The notes below the pieces were generated by a model. The model saw only the letters and a list, made by a program, of their open reading frames with translations. It had not been told where the DNA came from and did no database searches. A stretch of 64,000 nt of DNA from an uncultured Draconibacterium sp. (GTDB lineage: Bacteria; Bacteroidota; Bacteroidia; Bacteroidales; Prolixibacteraceae), in assembly GCF_963677575.1 (NCBI RefSeq), contig NZ_OY782038.1:1488001-1552000 (forward strand). The letters run 5' to 3'. Every line of letters begins with the position of its first letter. Within the stretch, counting starts at the first letter, position 1. Position numbers and translations under genes: made by a program. This document shows positions 1-14,764 of the stretch, piece by piece.

Positions 1-1801
1 TCATGGTCAGTTTTCCTGCAGGATTGTAGTCGCCAAAAAGCACATCGGCTATGGCATCTCCGCCTGCAGAACCAGGTGCCCAGGCTTCCAGAATTGCAGG
101 TACATTTTCGCTCTCCCACTGAATGGTAAGCGGACGACCATTTACCAGAACCAAAACCACCGGCTTTCCGGTTTTTAACAGCGCCTTTAACAAATCACGC
201 TGACTTGCTGGAATGCTAATATCCGCGCGACTTGAAGCCTCTCCTGTCATGGCAGCCGACTCGCCCAAAACCGCAACTATTACATCTGCATCTGAAGAAA
301 CTTCCAGTGCCTCATCGATCATTTCCTGTGCTGTGCGGGTTTCTTCTTCCATTTTCACGCCCATGTAAGCAGCGTAAGGCGAAACCAATCCTTGTTTCAG
401 ATATGGATCGTCGGTAATGTTTGCACCTTTCGCCGTAACCACTTCTACATTTTCGCCTCCAACAGTTTTTATGCCTTCAACAACTGAAGAAATCACACTT
501 TCTTCGCGAACCATCACCCAGGCTCCCAGCAAATCAGCTTTGGCAGTGGCCAGTGGCCCAACAACAGCTATCTTTCCTTCCTTCTTCAGCGGCAAAGTCT
601 GGTTCTCATTTTTCAACAGAACCATGGAATGAGCAGCAATTTCGCGCGCAGCAGCCAGATGTTCCGGCGCTAAAACTTCTTTTTCTGCACGACTTTCATC
701 CAAATAGTTGTAAGGATCATCAAACAATCCCAGTTTGTATTTGGCTTCCAAAATCAATTTACACGCCCGGTCGATATCAGCCATTGTAACCGAACCATCT
801 TTTAACGATTCTTCCAGGGTTCCGATAAAACCATCGCCCTGCATGTCCATATCAATTCCGGCTTTTAATGCCAGCGCCGAAACGGTTTTCAAATCGCCCA
901 AACCGTGGTTGGTCATTTCGTTTATTGCGGTATAATCGGTAACTACAAAACCATCAAATCCCCACTGGTTACGCAAAACCTCGGTCATCAACCACTTGTT
1001 TCCGGTTGCCGGCACATTATCGATAACGTTGAAAGACGACATAGCGCTACCCGCTCCCTCATCGAAAGCAGCTTTATAAGGCAGCAAATAATGATTAAAC
1101 ATGGTTAAATGCCCCATGTCAACCGTGTTATAATCGCGACCGGCTTCGGCAGCACCGTAAAGTGCAAAGTGCTTTACACAAGCCATTATCGTATTGCTTT
1201 TTGTCAGATCATCACCCTGGTAACCACGAATCATGGCTTTTGCTACCTGCGAGCCCCACCAGGCATCTTCACCCGATCCTTCAGAAACGCGTCCCCAGCG
1301 CGGATCACGTGCAATATCCACCATTGGCGAGTAGGTCCAGCAAACACCTGAAGCACTGGCTTCTGTGGCGGCAATGCGCGCACTTTTTTCAATCAGTTGC
1401 GTATCCCAGGTACACGACAAACCCAATGGAATTGGAAAGATTGTTGAATGCCCATGTATCACATCCAAACCAATTAGTAAAGGAATTTTTAGCCGTGATT
1501 GCTGCGCCGCCTCCTGCGATCCTTTTATGGCACCAAAGGAAAAACCACCGGTTGCACCAATTTCGCCGTTTTTAATCGTTTCCGACATTCCTCCGCCACC
1601 GGCAAGAATAGCACCTACGTTTCCTGACGATAAATTGATCTGTCCCAGTTTTTCCTGCAAGGTCATTTTTGCCATCAGGTCGTCAACAAATTTATCCATT
1701 TCGCTATCCTGTGATGATCCAGTCAGACAGGACAAGAGAAGGACAATGAAAAGTCCTGTTTTTAAAATGTGAGCAACATTCTTATGTGCTATTTTTCTCA
1801 T
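1..1801 (-). CDS. GH3 beta-glucosidase, BglX-like (3' end outside window)
   Basis: The reverse strand encodes 600 residues from an ATG at 1801 and runs off the left edge, so the C-terminal part is not seen. It hydrolyses terminal beta-linked glucose (or xylose) from oligosaccharides, probably in the periplasm. The N-terminus has a hydrophobic signal with a possible lipobox (LLLSC, about residues 21-25). The GH3 N-terminal barrel is clear: GLDVIHGHSTIFPIPLG, RDPRWGRVSEG, the KHFALYG motif and GFVVTDYT, whose aspartate (about D289) is the expected nucleophile. The second alpha/beta domain follows, with HSMVLLKNENQTLPL and VVLVLVNGRPL. It lies 50 bases downstream of a small secreted protein gene and may share a transcript with it and with the TetR gene. 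A GH3 glucosidase is a usual partner in xyloglucan breakdown, but it is separated from that PUL by the esterase array. Substrate preference cannot be read from sequence. Confidence 0.93.
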   Translation of the reverse strand, partial: MRKIAHKNVAHILKTGLFIVLLLSCLTGSSQDSEMDKFVDDLMAKMTLQEKLGQINLSSGNVGAILAGGGGMSETIKNGEIGATGGFSFGAIKGSQEAAQQSRLKIPLLIGLDVIHGHSTIFPIPLGLSCTWDTQLIEKSARIAATEASASGVCWTYSPMVDIARDPRWGRVSEGSGEDAWWGSQVAKAMIRGYQGDDLTKSNTIMACVKHFALYGAAEAGRDYNTVDMGHLTMFNHYLLPYKAAFDEGAGSAMSSFNVIDNVPATGNKWLMTEVLRNQWGFDGFVVTDYTAINEMTNHGLGDLKTVSALALKAGIDMDMQGDGFIGTLEESLKDGSVTMADIDRACKLILEAKYKLGLFDDPYNYLDESRAEKEVLAPEHLAAAREIAAHSMVLLKNENQTLPLKKEGKIAVVGPLATAKADLLGAWVMVREESVISSVVEGIKTVGGENVEVVTAKGANITDDPYLKQGLVSPYAAYMGVKMEEETRTAQEMIDEALEVSSDADVIVAVLGESAAMTGEASSRADISIPASQRDLLKALLKTGKPVVLVLVNGRPLTIQWESENVPAILEAWAPGSAGGDAIADVLFGDYNPAGKLTM

Positions 1802-1851
1802 AAATTTCAATGTAATTTCTAATAAGTTTATGATTTTTCAGACTAAAACAA

Positions 1852-2223
1852 TTAGTCCAATTTTCTTTCGCCGGTTGCATCAAACATCCCCAATAAACTC
1901 CCTTTCAGGTTGTTGTCATCAACCTTTTTCAGGTTTATACTTACATCGTAGCCCATCGCGAAGTAAGAAACAGTTATTTCAGCTTCTTTTTCCAAAACCT
2001 GGCGAAACTTAGCAGGATCAATACCATCTGCCCGCATTTCGCCAACAAGCTCTCCATCAACTCTTTCCAGATGCATCACCATTTCTGCATCGCCATTAGG
2101 AGTACCTTTTACAACAACTTTCCAGTCGCCGGCAAAATAATCAGTTGTTTTATCCTGTGCTACAGTTGCAAATGTAATGGCAAGAAAAAATAAAGACGTC
2201 AAAAGCATTTTTACAGTTTTCAT
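1852..2223 (-). CDS. Small secreted protein of unknown function (123 aa)
   Basis: This 123-residue protein has a clear type I signal peptide (MKTVKMLLTSLFFLAITFATVAQ). The mature part of about 100 residues alternates charged and hydrophobic positions, with FAGDWKVVVKG and GELVGEMRADG, as in a small lipocalin-like or single-domain beta-barrel. No catalytic motif is recognised. The start is well placed 24 bases after the TetR stop, and the gene ends 50 bases before the GH3 start, so the three genes could be one operon. Similar small secreted proteins occur beside glycosidase genes in Bacteroidota, but I do not recognise a named family and assign no function. Confidence 0.7.
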   Translation of the reverse strand: MKTVKMLLTSLFFLAITFATVAQDKTTDYFAGDWKVVVKGTPNGDAEMVMHLERVDGELVGEMRADGIDPAKFRQVLEKEAEITVSYFAMGYDVSINLKKVDDNNLKGSLLGMFDATGERKLD

Positions 2224-2247
2224 AAGATTAGTTTTAAAGTTTATAAT

Positions 2248-2883
2248 TCAATTTGATGTTCTCTTAATCAGGTTGTTATCAAAAGTTGATTTACTGTATT
2301 TTTCGAAATCGTCAAGACCTTTGGGAGTACAAATTCCGCGAATAAGAACAGCCAGGGTATTCTGAAAAATGATTTTTGGAGACAATTCAAATTTCTCGAA
2401 TTGTTCGGTCCGAACAGAAGCATAGTAAAGAACAGAGATGGCTTCCAGTACCACATCCGGCATTGTACTTTTAAGAAATAAATCATTTTCAATTCCCCTG
2501 TTAATTAAATGCCGGAATTCCGTCCAGAAATCCTCCCCCACCTTTTTCTCAACTCTACTTTCAACTTCCGGATAGTAATAATGTAGATCCTTGTAAAATT
2601 TATAGTTTACATTATTCTCTCGTTGAAAAGCCATCGACCAAATTTGCAATAAAAGATGAATCGGGTTCTCCATGTTTGAATCATCTTTTATTCTTCGAAA
2701 CTGCTGAATGTAAAGCAATGTCAAAACCTCTTCAAGTAGCTCCTCTTTATTTTTAAAATATTTGTAAAATGTTTTTGTTGAAATTCCAAGTGGCACCACA
2801 AGCTTTTGCACCGACATACATTTAATGCCATTTTTTAAAAATTCTTCTGTTGCCCTCGTCAGTATTTTTTCCTTAACATCCAT
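2248..2883 (-). CDS. TetR/AcrR-family transcriptional regulator
   Basis: This 211-residue protein has the typical length of a TetR repressor. Residues 5-50 form the DNA-binding domain: KILTRATEEFLKNGI, then the recognition helix in ISTKTFYKYFKNKEELL. The rest is a helical ligand-binding/dimerisation domain without recognisable ligand residues. It probably represses its own promoter: two near-perfect 30-bp inverted repeats lie 6 to 75 bases upstream of the ATG, covering the place where promoter and 5' leader must be. The small secreted protein and GH3 genes follow on the same strand and may be co-regulated. This type of regulator is unusual beside a glycan locus, where HTCS or sigma/anti-sigma control is the rule, so the ligand could be an aromatic acid or other small molecule. 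That last point is inference. Confidence 0.9.
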   Translation of the reverse strand: MDVKEKILTRATEEFLKNGIKCMSVQKLVVPLGISTKTFYKYFKNKEELLEEVLTLLYIQQFRRIKDDSNMENPIHLLLQIWSMAFQRENNVNYKFYKDLHYYYPEVESRVEKKVGEDFWTEFRHLINRGIENDLFLKSTMPDVVLEAISVLYYASVRTEQFEKFELSPKIIFQNTLAVLIRGICTPKGLDDFEKYSKSTFDNNLIKRTSN

Positions 2884-2888
2884 TACAC

Positions 2889-2918
2889 TGGAAAATATTT
2901 ATCCAATTATATTTTCCA
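2889..2918. promoter_or_regulatory. Inverted repeat, probable TetR operator 1
   Basis: The left arm TGGAAAATAT (2889-2898) and right arm ATATTTTCCA (2909-2918) are perfect reverse complements across a 10-base spacer. The site begins 6 bases upstream of the TetR start codon. Size, symmetry and position are those of a TetR autoregulatory operator; binding itself is inferred. Confidence 0.7.
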
Positions 2919-2928
2919 ATAAAACAAA

Positions 2929-2958
2929 TGGAAAATATTTTCATATCCAAATTTTCCA
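2929..2958. promoter_or_regulatory. Inverted repeat, probable TetR operator 2
   Basis: The left arm TGGAAAATAT (2929-2938) and right arm AAATTTTCCA (2949-2958) match operator 1 in arm sequence and spacer length, with one mismatch in the palindrome. The two sites are offset by exactly 40 bases, close to four helical turns, so two dimers would sit on the same DNA face. Confidence 0.68.
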
Positions 2959-3298
2959 TACTATCATTTTATCTCCAGGAGAAGATTATTTGAGGATATT
3001 TCTCTTGTGAACTACAGGCAACTTAATGAAAGGATACTTTCATTATAAATAGCTCCACCTATTCCTTATCTGAAATGAAATATCGTTCAACAGCCTCTCG
3101 GCTCCTGTTAATTATTGCAGTGTCGGCGATAGCAATACCCTCATCAAAAATACTTATTCGTAATTGTTAGCTGCTACCAGTTCTGATGGGTGGCACATGA
3201 AGTAAATAGAAGCTTTCAATGCAGATCAAATCCTCTTTCTCCCGTTCCCATTGTTTAAAAAGAATTTCATCGAACAATTATTTGATTTTTGAAAAATA

Positions 3299-4450
<1,152 letters not shown>

Positions 4451-4458
4451 TTACAAAC

Positions 4459-4485
4459 AAAAAAAGCACACCACGAATGATGTAC
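4459..4485 (-). terminator. Intrinsic terminator, minus strand, UUCG loop
   Basis: Read on the minus strand, GTACATCA pairs with TGGTGTGC (8 pairs, two of them G-U) around a TTCG tetraloop and is followed by seven T residues. Flanking A and T runs extend the stem to 13 pairs. It sits between esterases 1 and 2 and should end most transcripts arriving from the upstream array. On the plus strand the same hairpin is also followed by five T residues, though with two mismatches. Confidence 0.72.
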
Positions 4486-4500
4486 TTTTTGTTGCCTTGT

Positions 4501-5604
4501 TTACTTAAATAATACAGGAGCAAAATTAAGAAGATCGTTTCGCCAAACCAGCCAGCTATGGCCGCCGGGCATTTCACTAAATTCATAATCAATCCCGTTT
4601 TTATCGAATACCTTCAGCATCTCTTTGCCATTTGCATAAGCTATATCTTCAGGACCTCCCTGGGTAAATTTCAGGAGTTTTACCGTCTTTTCTAAAGTTG
4701 GTGCAATCTCTTTAAGACGCTTGTCTCCGTTTTCATACATTTCCTTGTTGTTAGTAAACCAGCCCGAGCTCATCACGTTAATGTATGCAAAAAGATCAGG
4801 GTGTGCCATAAACGACTCCAGCACTTCCAAACCTCCCATTGAAAGTCCGGCCAATGCACGATGATCGGCATCGGTGTACACATTGTAATTTGATTGGATG
4901 TAAGGAATAATATCGTTTACAAAATCCTTAACGAATAGGTTTACGTCAATACCGCCGTCGGGCATTACAACGATCATTTCCTTGCATTTTCCTTCGGCAA
5001 GCAGGTTGTCCATAATAATTCCGGCGCGTCCAACTCCCGGCCAAGCCAGCTCGCTGTCGCCACCGCCGTGAATCAGGTAGAATACAGGCAATTTATTGTT
5101 TTTGGCGTTGAGACCCGGAGGCGTCCAAACCTGCATATTTCGCATTGTTCCGGTAGTTTCCGAATAATACTGAACAGCAGAAACAGCACCATGAGGCACA
5201 TCTTTCCGAACGGCAAAAAATTCCTTTTCTCCATTTGGAAGTACATCAACCAGCGCCGATGTTTTGTAGGCATCCGGAGCTTTTGGATCGTAAACCTTTA
5301 CACCATCAACTACAAAATTGTAACGATAGGTGCCTGCTTTTACATTCGGAACTGTAATTGTCCACACGCCATTCTCGGCTTTTTCACTTTTCAGGTCTGT
5401 TCCCCACGGAACAATATCGCCGCCCAAAGTCACTTTCTCTGCTTCGGGAGCATAAATCTGAAATTGAACATCGCCGTTTTCCAAAACGGTTGTTGATTGC
5501 AAATTATCATTTGGAGTTGGCCTGCGGTTAAATTGGGCCTGAGCAGCCACTGTAAAAAACATGGTTAAAAAGCCAAGCAGTACTATTGATTTTAAATTCT
5601 TCAT
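4501..5604 (-). CDS. Secreted esterase, CE1/esterase-D-like with E-set domain (array member 2)
   Basis: This 367-residue secreted protein has a signal peptide ending in VAAQAQ, an E-set/CBM48-like domain (about 30-125: VQFQIYAPEAEKVTLGG, then YRYNFVVDGVKVYDP) and a CE1-type alpha/beta-hydrolase domain. Serine 255 lies in GLSMGGL, the likely acid is in GGPEDIAY, and the catalytic histidine is in PGGHSWLVW. Compared with members 3 and 4 it is shorter between the strand VVMPDGG and the nucleophile, lacking an insert of roughly 20-30 residues, which may open the active site. It starts 21 bases after member 3 stops, so it is co-transcribed with the array upstream, and it is followed by the terminator at 4459-4485. 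Acyl specificity is unknown. Confidence 0.88.
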   Translation of the reverse strand: MKNLKSIVLLGFLTMFFTVAAQAQFNRRPTPNDNLQSTTVLENGDVQFQIYAPEAEKVTLGGDIVPWGTDLKSEKAENGVWTITVPNVKAGTYRYNFVVDGVKVYDPKAPDAYKTSALVDVLPNGEKEFFAVRKDVPHGAVSAVQYYSETTGTMRNMQVWTPPGLNAKNNKLPVFYLIHGGGDSELAWPGVGRAGIIMDNLLAEGKCKEMIVVMPDGGIDVNLFVKDFVNDIIPYIQSNYNVYTDADHRALAGLSMGGLEVLESFMAHPDLFAYINVMSSGWFTNNKEMYENGDKRLKEIAPTLEKTVKLLKFTQGGPEDIAYANGKEMLKVFDKNGIDYEFSEMPGGHSWLVWRNDLLNFAPVLFK

Positions 5605-5625
5605 CGGTTAGTCGGGTATTTCGGG

Positions 5626-6807
<1,182 letters not shown>

Positions 6808-6825
6808 TTAAAATTTGAAAGTTAT

Positions 6826-8040
<1,215 letters not shown>

Positions 8041-8070
8041 TTAATTTTCAAAGTATTTTAGGTTTAAAAT

Positions 8071-9783
8071 CTATTTCAGGGTTACTACTCCCGATGCTTT
8101 CAGTTTTAACTTTTCAGCTTCCGGAATATCCCAATTCTCATCAAAATACCCTTTACTGATAACGTTATCAGGCGTGTCTTTAAACAGAATAAAATCGGGA
8201 TATGCATCGAGTAAACTTCCTCTACCGCTCGACAATCTCATGCCTCTGACTTCTTCGGTTTTTGCAGGCGGAGTCCACCATGGCAAGCCCGAATTAACTA
8301 CTACGTAACGACCATTCATCGGATAAATATAAACCAAACCATACCCTTCCGCATCTTCGTTTAGTTGAACTGGCAACCGTTCTTCGTATTTTTTTATAAT
8401 GCTGTTTGTTGCCGCTGTACCAAATAACACCAGGTTCGATGTTTCGTAATCGCTTTGACGCACGCCGTTGTCTGCAACCATTCTCGGAAAAATCATAATC
8501 CGTCCGCCAAAAGCACGTTGGTAAGCCCAGTCGGAAGCATAAGTTGCCTGTGCCATTCTGGCCTGCTGTTCTTCCGGCGAAGGTTCTCCCTGCGTTCCGT
8601 AAACATAAACATGATTATCTGCCAAGGCTTCAGAAATCGGGCCTTCCAAACCTTTTTGTTTCGAGAACCGGTTTGGAGTAAATTTCCTGTTCTCCCATTC
8701 GCCATCCGCCATTAAGAATGAAATGGCACCAGGAGATTTCACTGAGAATGTTTTTCCATCTACCGTTACATTTACTTTTGAAGTAGCATCAAACTGCGAA
8801 TGTCCGTCAAGATTCAGCGTGAATCCTGTAAGCTCAGATGTTGTTACTTCTATTTCATTTTTTCCTGTAAATTTTGCAATAATGGAGGCTTGCACACCGG
8901 GTGTAAGATTATCGATATTCACCCAGTATGCTTTGTCGTACTTAAAAGCACTGGTTGTAAACCGCACCTCTTCGGGAAACGGATTACGTTCGAACTGTGC
9001 AAACCAATCAAAAATAAAACCATCTTTATAGGCATATTCCCAACTGTTATGTGCAATTCCCGGATAGATAATGTATTTTACATCTACATCGTTAGCTTTA
9101 AAATCTTTATTCCAGGCATCTGCTCTTGTCATTAAATTATCGCGGTCGCCTACAAACAAGTGCACAGGAATATTAAATGCATTCATTGCCAATTCATCAG
9201 TTCCGGCAGGAGGAGCCGGGCAAACGGGCGCTATTGCCGCCCACATATCAGGATGCGTTAATCCAATCCAAAGTGTTCCGCCACCGCCCATCGACAAACC
9301 GGTAAGGTACATACGGTTTTCATCGATAGAAAATTTACTTTTTACATCAGCCAGCATATCAAAAACATCCTGTTCGGGAATTCCCTGGTAACCTGCGGTA
9401 CCTCGTGCAAAAGGAACAACAACTATATAATCCACAGGATTGAGTTCAGGATAAAACCGGGTAACTTCCAGATCGTTTTGTGCCGGAACAAATCCGGGTG
9501 TACCAAAGTCCGGCCCCTGAATATTCCCTTTACCAAAAACACGACGCAATCCCAAACGATGATTCGACAGTGCACCGTGCAAAAACACCACAAGCGGGTA
9601 TTCTTTCGTTTCATCAAAATTCTCAGGAATATAAATTGCGTAGGGTTGATTTGATTCATCAACCGATGAAAAAAAGGTCATATCCTGTGGCCCGGCCTTG
9701 TAACGCTGGCCTTTAGAAATCTCCGGATTAAATACTATTAACAGTATTAGCAGGGTGGTTAGAATAACATTTACTTTTTTCAT
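8071..9783 (-). CDS. Secreted alpha/beta-hydrolase with large C-terminal extension
   Basis: This 570-residue protein has a signal peptide (LLILLIVFNPEISKG) and no E-set domain at the front. Residues about 30-285 are an alpha/beta-hydrolase of the prolyl-oligopeptidase/PHB-depolymerase-like type: LVVFLHGALSNHR, serine 164 in GLSMGGGG, an acid in VGDRDNLMTR and a histidine in GIAHNSWEY. Residues 290-570 form a second region, starting with a beta-rich part (VTVDGKTFSVKSPGAISFLM) and then an alpha/beta part with RIMIFPRMVADN and LVLFGTAATNSI. I do not recognise this second part as a named domain. The gene is embedded between members 4 and 5 with 36- and 38-base gaps, so it belongs to the operon. 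It may attack a different acyl ester or a bulkier substrate; peptidase activity is possible but less likely here. Confidence 0.82.
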   Translation of the reverse strand: MKKVNVILTTLLILLIVFNPEISKGQRYKAGPQDMTFFSSVDESNQPYAIYIPENFDETKEYPLVVFLHGALSNHRLGLRRVFGKGNIQGPDFGTPGFVPAQNDLEVTRFYPELNPVDYIVVVPFARGTAGYQGIPEQDVFDMLADVKSKFSIDENRMYLTGLSMGGGGTLWIGLTHPDMWAAIAPVCPAPPAGTDELAMNAFNIPVHLFVGDRDNLMTRADAWNKDFKANDVDVKYIIYPGIAHNSWEYAYKDGFIFDWFAQFERNPFPEEVRFTTSAFKYDKAYWVNIDNLTPGVQASIIAKFTGKNEIEVTTSELTGFTLNLDGHSQFDATSKVNVTVDGKTFSVKSPGAISFLMADGEWENRKFTPNRFSKQKGLEGPISEALADNHVYVYGTQGEPSPEEQQARMAQATYASDWAYQRAFGGRIMIFPRMVADNGVRQSDYETSNLVLFGTAATNSIIKKYEERLPVQLNEDAEGYGLVYIYPMNGRYVVVNSGLPWWTPPAKTEEVRGMRLSSGRGSLLDAYPDFILFKDTPDNVISKGYFDENWDIPEAEKLKLKASGVVTLK

Positions 9784-9821
9784 AACTTCAAGCTTTAAGG
9801 TTTTATTGGCTTAGTGTTTAT

Positions 9822-11021
9822 TCACTTAAATATCTTTGATGTAAAATCAACCAAATTCATTCTCCAGTAGCCCCAAACATGCGCATAACCTTCGGTCTCT
9901 ATATCTTCAAACTGAATACCTTTTTCCCTGAACCAGTTGCGAACTTCATGTTGCGGATCAAGCAAGGGATCTTTTGTTCCAATAGTCAGGTATAAGAGTT
10001 TCAATTTCGAATTAATCGAGGCATCAAGATTTGGGAAAACTTTATTTTCGAGTGCATTCAGGTCAATGTCGTTAACATCGGGAGCAGGACGTACATTGGG
10101 CCAAACCACAAATGCACCGCTAAACGAGCCCACCCACGCAAACCGGCCGGGATAAGTTAGTGCAGTGTAAGTTGCCTGTCCGCCTCCCATTGAGAAACCG
10201 GCAATAGCGCGATTCTCGCTGTTTGCCAACGTCCTGAAATTGTTATCAACAAACGGAACAATATCTTTTACCAGACTTTCTTCAAACTTGCCGGCGTATT
10301 TATAAATGCCTTCCATAATGTTTATATTCGGGGGCGTTATATCATTCGGCGAAGCATGCTGAAAATAATTGCCGTTTGTCAGCACCAGAATCATTGGTTC
10401 GGCTTTTCCCTTTGCAATAAGGTTGTCCAGAATATTTACTGCCCTGCCAATTTCAATCCAGCCTTCTTCATCGCTAAAAACACCATGAAGCAGGTACAAA
10501 ACAGGATATCTTTTTGTTGACTTTTCGTAGCCCGGAGGCGTATAAACATACATCCGGCGATGCTTCATTTCAAGAACAGGAGAATCGTACCAAATATTTA
10601 AAACCGTCCCGTGGGGAACGTCATTCATTTTATACAAATCGGATAATTCTCCGGGCAGAATAAAATAGCTGAAATAGTTGCTGTTGTCGCGAAGCTGTTT
10701 GATATTGTTGGGATCGAGCGTTTTCACTCCGTCAACCAGAAATGAATAACGATACAGATCTTCTTTTAACGGCTCAGTAGTTGTATAGGTCCACACTCCG
10801 TCACTTTGTTTTGTCATGTTTTCCCCGGCGAATGAATTTGCCATCCAGCTACCAAGCAACTTTACATTATTAGCTTGCGGAGCGAGGAGATTTATAGTAA
10901 CACGATTGTCCGGTAAAATCTCAGGTGAAGTTATTATCCGTCGGTTAGGTTGTGCATAAGCAGCTGTAGCAATGCAGCATAAAAACAAGTGTAACTTCAA
11001 AATTTTGGTAATACGTTTCAT
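9822..11021 (-). CDS. Secreted esterase, CE1/esterase-D-like with E-set domain (array member 5)
   Basis: This 399-residue protein has a signal peptide (HLFLCCIATAAYAQ), an E-set/CBM48-like domain (VTINLLAPQANNVKLLGSW, YRYSFLVDGVKTLDP), the linker DVPHGTVLNIWYDSPV, and a CE1-type hydrolase with LLHGVFSDEEGW. Serine 277 sits in GFSMGGGQ (phenylalanine instead of the usual leucine), the acid is probably in IGTKDPLLDP, and the histidine is in GYAHVWGYW. The oxyanion loop lacks the HGGGGD run of its neighbours, having HGVFSD instead, and the motif around the histidine also differs. This is a more diverged branch, likely with another substrate. It starts 26 bases after member 6 stops. Confidence 0.88.
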   Translation of the reverse strand: MKRITKILKLHLFLCCIATAAYAQPNRRIITSPEILPDNRVTINLLAPQANNVKLLGSWMANSFAGENMTKQSDGVWTYTTTEPLKEDLYRYSFLVDGVKTLDPNNIKQLRDNSNYFSYFILPGELSDLYKMNDVPHGTVLNIWYDSPVLEMKHRRMYVYTPPGYEKSTKRYPVLYLLHGVFSDEEGWIEIGRAVNILDNLIAKGKAEPMILVLTNGNYFQHASPNDITPPNINIMEGIYKYAGKFEESLVKDIVPFVDNNFRTLANSENRAIAGFSMGGGQATYTALTYPGRFAWVGSFSGAFVVWPNVRPAPDVNDIDLNALENKVFPNLDASINSKLKLLYLTIGTKDPLLDPQHEVRNWFREKGIQFEDIETEGYAHVWGYWRMNLVDFTSKIFK

Positions 11022-11047
11022 AGAATGTGGATCTGCTTTTCTACTTA

Positions 11048-12217
11048 TTAGTTCGTTTTAAAAAGTTTTGGAAGAAACTTGTAATACAACAAGTGTTTCC
11101 AGGTGATAAAATCGTGTGCACCGGCACTGCCGATATAATATTCGTGCTCGATATTTTTCTCTTCAAATGTTTGGTGCAATTGTGTTTGACGCGAATCAGG
11201 TGTAGTTTCGTTGGTTCCCGCGCCAATAAATAAGTAATCAATTTTATCGTTGATTTTCGGATCATCAAGGACTCCCGGTTTAATCAGATCCAAAGATTCT
11301 GCAGCACTTAAAATCCCGATGGAACCAAAAACATCAAGGTTATTTAAACCGATGATTTGCGCATGACGGCCGCCCATCGACAATCCGGAAATGGCCCGGT
11401 TGTGTTTGTCAGCTTTTACGCTGTAACTGGCTTCCACCAAAGGAATTACTTCCTGCAGCATTTCGTCGTTAAACTTCGGAAAACTAATCTCGGTGTGTTT
11501 TGGGTTCATACGGTGCACCACCTGGTTATTCGGCATGGCAATAATCATTGGAACAGCTGTTCCGGCAGCGATCATATTGTCCATAATAAAATTCACACGG
11601 CCGGTCAACATCCAGGTTGAGGCTTCTTCGCCGGAACCTCCAAATAAGTAGAGCACCGGATATTTTTTCGATTTGTCGTAACCGGGAGGTGTGTAAACAT
11701 ACATTTCGCGCTGTCCGTTTGTTACATCCGACTGGTAAATATGGCGTGTTATCAATCCGTGTGGAACATCTTTGGCATCGTACCAGGCCGGTCCGTCGCC
11801 ATGAACAACCAACACGCTGTAACCCGGTTGGTTGGCAAATCCAACATAAGTGTTGGCCGGATCAACAATACGAACACCATCCACAACATAGTTGTATTTG
11901 TATATTTCGGGCGTTACCGGACCAACAGTAGCACTCCATAAACCATCGTCTCCTTTGGTTAGCTTTATAGGATCGTTACTTTTCAAACCACGCATTACGG
12001 TTCCTGAAACTGTTACTTCTTTTGCTTCAGGCGCTTTCAAACGGAAAGTGACCATGTGATCATCAGAAACCTCGGGAGAGATTGTGTTGGCCATAAACGG
12101 CGTCAGGCTTCCACCTGCTCGTTGTGGCGCCCAATCGAGGTTAATATGCGCCTGCTGGGCATTCAATTGAAAAATTGCGAACAGGAAAAAGAATAAGATA
12201 AGATGTTTATTAAGCAT
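11048..12217 (-). CDS. Secreted esterase, CE1/esterase-D-like with E-set domain (array member 6)
   Basis: This 389-residue protein has a signal peptide (LILFFFLFAIFQLNAQ), an E-set/CBM48-like domain (VTFRLKAPEAKEVTVSG, YKYNYVVDGVRIVDP), the linker DVPHGLITRHIY, and a CE1-type hydrolase domain. The HGGG motif found in most array members is replaced by LFGGSGEEAS. Serine 280 is in GLSMGGRH, an acid is in GAGTNETTPD (position uncertain), and the histidine is in GAHDFITW. The altered oxyanion loop and histidine context set it apart from members 3, 4, 7 and 8. A 166-base gap precedes it, the largest inside the array, so a secondary promoter may lie there. Confidence 0.87.
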   Translation of the reverse strand: MLNKHLILFFFLFAIFQLNAQQAHINLDWAPQRAGGSLTPFMANTISPEVSDDHMVTFRLKAPEAKEVTVSGTVMRGLKSNDPIKLTKGDDGLWSATVGPVTPEIYKYNYVVDGVRIVDPANTYVGFANQPGYSVLVVHGDGPAWYDAKDVPHGLITRHIYQSDVTNGQREMYVYTPPGYDKSKKYPVLYLFGGSGEEASTWMLTGRVNFIMDNMIAAGTAVPMIIAMPNNQVVHRMNPKHTEISFPKFNDEMLQEVIPLVEASYSVKADKHNRAISGLSMGGRHAQIIGLNNLDVFGSIGILSAAESLDLIKPGVLDDPKINDKIDYLFIGAGTNETTPDSRQTQLHQTFEEKNIEHEYYIGSAGAHDFITWKHLLYYKFLPKLFKTN

Positions 12218-12383
12218 AGTGGTTGTTTTAATTGAGTTTTCTTGTATTCACGATTTCGAATTCCTATTGATCATTTAATTAAAAAAAAGAAAAGCAGCCA
12301 CGCCCCTCCTCTTCCACATTAGGAAAGAGAAGAAATCATGGCATTCTTTTCATATTTGTCATGAGAAGTCTTTCAATGGATTA

Positions 12384-14764
<2,381 letters not shown>

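Larger units (their letters stand above)
2884..3298. promoter_or_regulatory. Intergenic region upstream of TetR gene
   Basis: This 415-base AT-rich gap lies between the TetR start and the 3' end of the first esterase gene. The TetR-proximal 75 bases hold the two inverted repeats listed separately. In the remaining stretch (about 2960-3298) I see no gene and no convincing hairpin. Confidence 0.6.

Noticed and set aside
2825..3010. 61-codon plus-strand ORF across the TetR operator region
   Set aside because: It overlaps the TetR start on the opposite strand and runs through the inverted repeats; no coding signal beyond chance.
12281..12330. Possible minus-strand terminator in the 166-base gap between members 7 and 6
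   Set aside because: The stem (GGAAAGAG against CTCTTCC) needs a bulge, and the T run (A8 at 12281-12288) is about 20 bases away from it, too far for an intrinsic terminator.
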